64,000 bases of DNA from Rhodothermales bacterium. Its GTDB lineage: Bacteria > Bacteroidota > Rhodothermia > Rhodothermales > Bin80. The stretch lies in assembly GCA_028278205.1 (NCBI GenBank), contig JANQES010000004.1, positions 62,001 through 126,000 on the forward strand. Reading direction: 5' to 3'. This document shows, in pieces, positions 59,563 to 64,000 of the stretch. Within the stretch, counting starts at the first letter, position 1. Each line of letters starts with the position of its first letter. A model generated the notes under the pieces. It saw nothing but the letters and a program-made list of their open reading frames with translations. It was not told the DNA's origin and did not search any database. The position numbers and the translations under genes are program-made.

Positions 59563-61347
59563 CTAATCCTCTTCCAGCTTATCATACCAGTTCTTTTTCA
59601 GAAACACGGTGGTGACCAGGACGAGGCCGATGACGATCCACATGGCCGAGAAGTTGTAGACGAGCAGGTAGATCGGGAAGAGCATCAGGCTCATCTGCCA
59701 GGTGATGCCCACGGCGACGTTGGTCATGTCGCGGCGGAAGTGCTGGTTGCCGGCGAAATCCGGCTGTTCGGCCACGACTTTGGCGTGAATGGGCTTCCAA
59801 AAACCCCACGGACGCACCGACGTATAGAAGCTTTTGAGCGTCTCCTCGTCGTCCGGCTCGGTCATCAGGCTGGCCACGACACAGGCGACGGCGGAGATAA
59901 TCAGCAGGTACGGGAAGGTATAGAGGGGTTGGACATCGGGAAGAACGAGCGGGAAGATCAGCGCAGCGGCGACGCCGGAGATCATCCCCCAGAAATAGCC
60001 GTAGCCGTTGAACCGCCACCAGTGCCACTTCAGCACGTTGGGCGCCGTGTAGCCGCCGTAAAGCCCCGACACGATCCACTGTGTGACGGTGTTGACCGAC
60101 TCAGCCATCAACCCGAAGACTACGCCGAGCGCCACCACGATGAAGGAGGCCGCGTAGCTGGCCTTGACGTACGTCTTCTCCGATTCGTTCGGCTTGAGGT
60201 AGCGCTTGTAGAGGTCGTTGACCAGATACGCCGCCCCGGCGTTGACCGTCGAGTCGAACGTAGACATGAAGGCCGCCAGCAGGCCGGCCAGCAGCAGGCC
60301 CACGATACCAACGGGCAGGAAGTTGTTGATGACCCACGGGAGGATGAGTTCGAAGTCGATGGCGTCGCCCATGGCGGCGAGTTCTTCGCGGAAGAAGACC
60401 AGGGCCAGGGTGGTCACGCCGGTGATCATGAACCAGCGCGGCATCGTACAGATCGAGACGATGCCGCTCATCATGGCGGCCTCTTTGGGCGTGCGTGCCG
60501 CCAGCATGCGCTGCATGTCGTAGTTGGGCACTGGCCCGGCGGCGCTGACGAGGATGCCCTTAAACAACACCATCATCATAAAGATGGTGAACAGATTCCA
60601 CCCGTCGTCGACGATGCGGTCGTTGCCGGCGGGTAGCAGCGCGCCCCAATCGAGGTCGAGCGTCCAGCCGAAAACGATGTCCGACCAGCCTTCGGGCACG
60701 GCGGCTTGCAGTTCGGCGGGGGTGATGGCGTTGAAAGCGATGATGCCGATGACCACCGAGACGATGGTCAGGATGACGAACTGAATCAGGTCGGTGAAGA
60801 CGACGCTGTACATCCCGCCGGCCACCACGTAAATGGTGGTGATGCTCATCACGGCGATGGCATACGTTTCGGGCGCGATATCCCACGGAAAAAAGACGCT
60901 GGCAAACTTACCGATGCCCTGGAAGGCATAGGCCAGAAACCCGACGACACTCACCAGCGCAAACACCAGCACCGCCAGCCTCGAAAGCTCGGCGCCCCCC
61001 TTGTCTCCAAACCGCGTGGTGATCCATTCGGCGCCGGTGAGCACGTTCGAGCGGCGGACCCACGCCGAGAGGTAGACCATCAGGAAAATCTGGTTGAAAA
61101 GCGGCCACAGCCACGGTATCCACGCGCCTTTGAGCCCATAAATAAACAGGATCGACACCAGCCACATCGTCCCGGTGATATCGAACATCGACGAAGCATT
61201 CGAGACGCCCAGCAGATACCACGGCACTTCGTTCCCGCCCAGGAAATAGTTGTCGATGTTCTGCGAGGCCCGCCGGGAAACCAGAAAACCAATGATGACG
61301 ACGGCGATCAGGTAGAGGATGATGATGCTCAGATCGACGACGTGCAT
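59563..61347 (-). CDS. SSS-family sodium:solute symporter (probable manno-oligosaccharide or mannose transporter)
   Basis: A 594-residue protein with about 14 helices. It begins MHVVDLSIIILYLIAVVIIG, with NIDNYFLGGNEVPWYLLGVS near 30, PVPNYDMQRMLAARTPKEAA in the middle and FMSTFDSTVNAGAAYLVNDL as the Na-site helix. Divergent from the GH130 gene and between it and the epimerase gene, so a sugar substrate is inferred. Confidence 0.87.
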   Translation of the reverse strand: MHVVDLSIIILYLIAVVIIGFLVSRRASQNIDNYFLGGNEVPWYLLGVSNASSMFDITGTMWLVSILFIYGLKGAWIPWLWPLFNQIFLMVYLSAWVRRSNVLTGAEWITTRFGDKGGAELSRLAVLVFALVSVVGFLAYAFQGIGKFASVFFPWDIAPETYAIAVMSITTIYVVAGGMYSVVFTDLIQFVILTIVSVVIGIIAFNAITPAELQAAVPEGWSDIVFGWTLDLDWGALLPAGNDRIVDDGWNLFTIFMMMVLFKGILVSAAGPVPNYDMQRMLAARTPKEAAMMSGIVSICTMPRWFMITGVTTLALVFFREELAAMGDAIDFELILPWVINNFLPVGIVGLLLAGLLAAFMSTFDSTVNAGAAYLVNDLYKRYLKPNESEKTYVKASYAASFIVVALGVVFGLMAESVNTVTQWIVSGLYGGYTAPNVLKWHWWRFNGYGYFWGMISGVAAALIFPLVLPDVQPLYTFPYLLIISAVACVVASLMTEPDDEETLKSFYTSVRPWGFWKPIHAKVVAEQPDFAGNQHFRRDMTNVAVGITWQMSLMLFPIYLLVYNFSAMWIVIGLVLVTTVFLKKNWYDKLEED

Positions 61348-61411
61348 GGGGGTGGGGTGGAATGGTGAGGAAGTGGAAATGGCTTAGGGAGCTTGTTTTG
61401 CAACGATGCAT

Positions 61412-61490
61412 CAGTGTTTTGGTGTTTTGGTGTTAATAGTGTTTTAGGGCAATCGACTAAAACACTATAACACCAAAACACTAAAACAGA
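61412..61490. repeat. Tandem-word palindrome, GTGTTTTGGTGTT family (copy 4)
   Basis: Left words AGTGTTTTGGTGTTTTGGTG and right words CTAAAACACTATAACACCAA, with AAACACTAAAACA following, flank TTTTAGGGCAATCGA. It lies in a divergent promoter region, so it is not simply a terminator here. Confidence 0.65.
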
Positions 61491-61567
61491 AGCCAAACAT
61501 ACACATCGCCGGGCGTCTTCGCCCTATGAAACCGATCCCAAATCGGCGCCCGCCCATCCCGGCGCAG

Positions 61568-61585
61568 TTTGGAAACGCTTCCAAA
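61568..61585. promoter_or_regulatory. LacI-family operator
   Basis: TTTGGAAACGCTTCCAAA is an 18-bp inverted repeat (8 of 9 positions per half) with the central CG typical of LacI/GalR operators. It lies 155 bp before the GH130 start and 220 bp before the divergent transporter start. The LacI-family regulator encoded at 63367 is the natural binder. Confidence 0.7.
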
Positions 61586-61740
61586 ATAAGAATCAGGCCT
61601 GAAATACTACACATTCAAACGTATGTTGATTGTATTACGGGTGTGGTTCCTGGGACCATGCCGCTATCTCAACCACTTTCCCAGAACGCCCCCCGCTTCC
61701 GTAGCCAGCCTGTGACCTGCGCACCGTCTTTTTCTCTGCT

Positions 61741-63015
61741 ATGGAGCATCAACCCGTCCTCGGCACTAACGGGAGGTTTCACCAACAGCTTGCCCTGCTG
61801 GTGGAACAGCACGAAGCGCTCCTGGCCCGGCGTAATAGCGTTGATGAAGACTGGTATAACGGGCTGTATGACCGCTACCGGCATCCGGTGCTCACCCAGG
61901 CGCATACGCCGCTGCTCTGGCGCTACGACATCGACCCTCGCACCAACCCTTTTTTGATCGAACGGCTCGGCGTCAACGCCGTCTTTAACCCCGGCGCGCT
62001 ACTGCTGGGCGAGACGGTGTATCTGATGTGCCGCGTCGAAGGCTACGACCGCAAGTCGTTCTTTGCCATGGCCGAAAGCAAAACCGGCATCGACGGCTTC
62101 CGCTTCTGGTCGCACCCGGTGCAGATACCCCCGAACGACACGCCGGATACCAACCTCTACGACATGCGGCTGGTCCGGCACGAAGACGGCTGGATCTACG
62201 GCCTGTTCTGCACCGAACGGCACCACCCCAACGCCCCGCCCGGCGATACGTCGAGCGCCCTGGCGCAGTGCGGGATTGTCCGAACGCGCGACCTCAAAAC
62301 CTGGCAACGCCTTCCGGACTTGCAGACGACCTCGCCGCAACAGCGCAACGTGGTGTTGCATCCGACGTTCATCGACGGGCGCTATGCCTTTTATACCCGC
62401 CCGCAAGACGGCTTCATCGAGCCGGGCCAGCAAGGCGGCATCGGCTGGGGCCTCTGCGACGACATCACCCGCGCGGTGATCGACGAGGAAACGACGCTCG
62501 ACCCGAAGGTCTATCACACCATTAAAGAACTTAAAAACGGAGCCGGTCCGGAACCGGTCCAAACCCCGGCAGGCTGGCTCCACATCGCGCACGGCGTGCG
62601 GGCTACAGCCGCCGGGCTGCGCTACGTGCTCTACGCCTTCCTGTGCGACCTCGAAGAGCCGCACCGGGTCACGCATCGGCCCGGCGGCTATTTGATGGCG
62701 CCCTGGCATGCCGAACGCGTCGGCGACGTCTCGAACGTCGTGTTTTGCAACGGCGTCGTCGTCCGGCCCGGCGGCGAGATGTTGATCTACTACGCCTCGT
62801 CCGACACCCGCATCCACGTGGCCACGACGACGGTGACGAAGATGCTCGATTACGTGATGCATACACCCGAAGACGGCGGCACCTCGCACACCGCCGCCGC
62901 CCAACGCATCGACCTGATCGACAAAAACATCGCGTATGCGAAAGCTTCCGGCAACGCGTTGCTCCAGCGGATCGTCCGCCACACCACCGCGCCCGAAGCG
63001 CTCGCGCCGGACTAA
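61741..63015 (+). CDS. GH130 beta-mannosyl phosphorylase (4-O-beta-D-mannosyl-D-glucose phosphorylase-like)
   Basis: A 424-residue product. Five-bladed propeller of the GH130_1 type: NAVFNPGALLLGETVYLMCR, DTNLYDMRLVRHEDGWIYGL, NVVLHPTFIDGRYAFYTRPQ with DGF, EPVQTPAGWLHIAHGVR and GDVSNVVFCNGVVVRPGGEM. Phosphorolyses mannosylglucose to mannose-1-phosphate and glucose, the step after mannobiose 2-epimerase. The adjoining epimerase and transporter genes support this. A terminator follows. Confidence 0.9.
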   Translation: MEHQPVLGTNGRFHQQLALLVEQHEALLARRNSVDEDWYNGLYDRYRHPVLTQAHTPLLWRYDIDPRTNPFLIERLGVNAVFNPGALLLGETVYLMCRVEGYDRKSFFAMAESKTGIDGFRFWSHPVQIPPNDTPDTNLYDMRLVRHEDGWIYGLFCTERHHPNAPPGDTSSALAQCGIVRTRDLKTWQRLPDLQTTSPQQRNVVLHPTFIDGRYAFYTRPQDGFIEPGQQGGIGWGLCDDITRAVIDEETTLDPKVYHTIKELKNGAGPEPVQTPAGWLHIAHGVRATAAGLRYVLYAFLCDLEEPHRVTHRPGGYLMAPWHAERVGDVSNVVFCNGVVVRPGGEMLIYYASSDTRIHVATTTVTKMLDYVMHTPEDGGTSHTAAAQRIDLIDKNIAYAKASGNALLQRIVRHTTAPEALAPD

Positions 63016-63111
63016 ACGATGTTGTGAACCTGAGGATGAAGATAGAGGATAGTGAGGCTATAGGGGTATGGGCACTCTTCTCTACTCTTCATCCTCAAGT
63101 TGGGCGCACCA

Positions 63112-63155
63112 AAGACCCGAAGGGCTGTGGCTACCCTTCGGGTCTGCCCTTTTTT
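63112..63155 (+). terminator. Intrinsic terminator of the GH130 gene
   Basis: AAGACCCGAAGGG pairs with CCCTTCGGGTCT around GCTGTGGCTA, then GCCC and TTTTTT (63150-63155) follow on the plus strand. Confidence 0.8.
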
Positions 63156-63270
63156 GATGGATTTTGAGGTATCGCCCTGGTTGAGAATTTTGGATTTTAG
63201 ATTTTGGATTTTGACACGAGCGAAGCGACTGACGAAGTAATTGGGTGGCGCCCGATCCGTTTTCAATAAC

Positions 63271-63310
63271 CGAAAAAGCCGCGCCGGCTGAGACCGCTAC
63301 GGCTTTTTCG
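63271..63310 (-). terminator. Intrinsic terminator of the LacI-family gene
   Basis: CGAAAAAGCCG pairs with CGGCTTTTTCG (one C/A interruption) about 60 nt past the stop at 63367. Same stem type as at 43814 and 59431. Confidence 0.75.
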
Positions 63311-63366
63311 ATTGAGATGACGGTGCTGTATCAGACAATCCAAAATCCAAAATCTAAAATCCAAAA

Positions 63367-64000
63367 TCACCTCGGAGGGCTGCACGTTTCGCGTTCGACG
63401 AGATCGGCCTGGAGGTGAACGTGGACGACGTCTTCGATCTTGCCTTCGATCTGATCGATGACGATGTCTGCGGCGCGTTCGCCCATGTGATAGATGGGCT
63501 GATGCATCGACGTAAGCGGCGGAATGGTATAGCGCGAGATGGGTAAGTCGTCGTAGCCGATCACCGAGACGTCGCCGGGCACCGTCAGGCCGGCGCGGTG
63601 GATGGCCAGGAGCGCGCCAGCGGCCTGCGCATCGGATACGCAGAAGACAGCCGTGGGGCGCGGCGTCTGTTCGAGCAGGCGCTGCATACACCCGTGGCCG
63701 CCCTCCTGCGAGTAGTCTCCCTCGGAACACAGTGCGTCTACGAAGGGCAGGCCGGCCTCTTCGAGCGCCTTTTTGTAGCCCTCCAGCCGGTCGAGCGACT
63801 CTTGCGTATGGAGTGGGCCGGTCATAATGGCGATGTGCCGGTGGCTCAGATCAACGAGGTGCTTCGTGGCTTTGTACCCACCCTCGACGTTATCGACATC
63901 CACCGAATGCAAATCCGGAAAGTCGGGATCACGCCCGATCAGGACCGTCGGGATCTCTCGTTTTCGTAGAGCCGGCACCACCTTGTCGGCTACTTCTTTG
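63367..64000 (-). CDS. LacI-family regulator, partial (effector domain)
   Basis: The open frame continues off the right edge (KEVADKVVPALRK at the boundary). Periplasmic-binding-like effector domain: IPTVLIGRDPD, SVDVDNVEGGYKATKHLVDL, HRHIAIMTGP, AVFCVSDAQAAGALLAIHRA, SVIGYDDLPISRYTIPPLTS. The N-terminal DNA-binding part is missing. It probably controls the mannan genes through the operator at 61568. The stop TGA lies at the edge of a GATTTTGG repeat arm. Confidence 0.88.
   Translation of the reverse strand, partial: KEVADKVVPALRKREIPTVLIGRDPDFPDLHSVDVDNVEGGYKATKHLVDLSHRHIAIMTGPLHTQESLDRLEGYKKALEEAGLPFVDALCSEGDYSQEGGHGCMQRLLEQTPRPTAVFCVSDAQAAGALLAIHRAGLTVPGDVSVIGYDDLPISRYTIPPLTSMHQPIYHMGERAADIVIDQIEGKIEDVVHVHLQADLVERETCSPPR

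Larger units (their letters stand above)
61348..61740. other. Divergent promoter region of the mannan locus
   Basis: Holds a GTGTTTTGGTGTT-family palindrome (61412-61490), the LacI-type operator (61568-61585) and an AT-rich stretch (TGTATTACGG near 61630) likely to hold the promoter of the phosphorylase gene. No other gene is supported. Confidence 0.6.
63016..63366. other. Repeat-rich intergenic region after the phosphorylase gene
   Basis: In order: a GAGGATGAAGATAGAGGATA word palindrome (63034-63097), a terminator (63112-63155), a GGATTTTAGATTTTGGATTT arm (63188-63212), the shared GACACGAGCGAAGCGACTGA core (63213-63240), a terminator (63271-63310) and an inverted arm (63336-63369). No gene. 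Confidence 0.7.

Overview
The window looks like a chromosome segment of a member of the Rhodothermota (Rhodothermales-like). This is inferred from high-GC coding sequence, gene starts that often lack a strong Shine-Dalgarno sequence, Bacteroidota-type gene content and a beta-mannan pathway of the kind described from Rhodothermus. No rRNA or tRNA gene was recognised, so the assignment is provisional. Part of the window is viral.

Positions 1 to about 10237 hold a compact minus-strand block with very small, tightly overlapping genes. It encodes a rolling-circle replication initiator, a 264-residue candidate double-jelly-roll major capsid protein, a membrane-anchored lytic transglycosylase, a candidate spike, an extremely Arg/Tyr-rich basic peptide and at least seven small proteins with membrane segments, three of them tiny ORFs first delimited here. 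No tail, portal or terminase gene is visible. This is the layout of tailless, membrane-containing phages of the PM2 (Corticoviridae) and FLiP (Finnlakeviridae) kind. The left end lies outside the window. The right end abuts a 28-bp dif-like site (10238-10265) next to a Xer-type tyrosine recombinase (10303-11229). The simplest reading is a provirus integrated at the chromosome-dimer resolution site, and it is the most exciting object in the window.

Positions 11.3 to 28.9 kb are mainly host housekeeping. They hold a NarL/NarX-type two-component pair, an orphan sugar-ABC ATPase, a LacI regulator, purC, moaE and moaD, a peroxiredoxin, a LolC/E-type permease, proline catabolism (P5C dehydrogenase), a DapB-like dehydrogenase and a SirB1-like protein. 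They also hold two tandem GvpF/GvpL genes, one carrying six amphipathic repeats and a long acidic linker, with no gvpA in sight. Positions 29.2 to 31.3 kb carry a two-gene AAA ATPase plus HNH nuclease cassette matching Septu (PtuA-PtuB) anti-phage defence.

Positions 31.3 to 48.4 kb contain a GntR regulator, small membrane proteins, a PgpH-type HD protein, an SSS symporter, a truncated antitoxin gene, a MacB/FtsX-type permease, ligA, a GNAT acetyltransferase, an N-acyl-D-amino-acid deacylase beside an OSBS/N-acylamino-acid racemase-like enolase, and a sugar porter. Positions 48.4 to 56.1 kb are an accessory stretch with decayed genes: a frameshifted phosphatidylserine decarboxylase, a dipeptidase remnant and a truncated SnoaL-like lipoprotein. 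It also has a sialate O-acetylesterase and an M15-type peptidase whose N-terminus resembles extracellular contractile injection system cargo. Positions 56.2 to 64 kb hold an OmpA lipoprotein and a beta-mannan locus: an AGE-family (mannobiose) 2-epimerase, an SSS transporter, a GH130 phosphorylase, a LacI-family regulator and a LacI-type operator.

Host intergenic spaces are full of structured repeats and none was seen inside the viral block. There are three full copies of a roughly 150-bp element (two with clear terminal inverted repeats), a cluster of GCCCCGTAGGGGC palindromes, and about a dozen families of short words repeated in tandem and then in inverted orientation. These word palindromes often touch or supply the stop or start codon of the neighbouring gene, and several unrelated families share one common core sequence.
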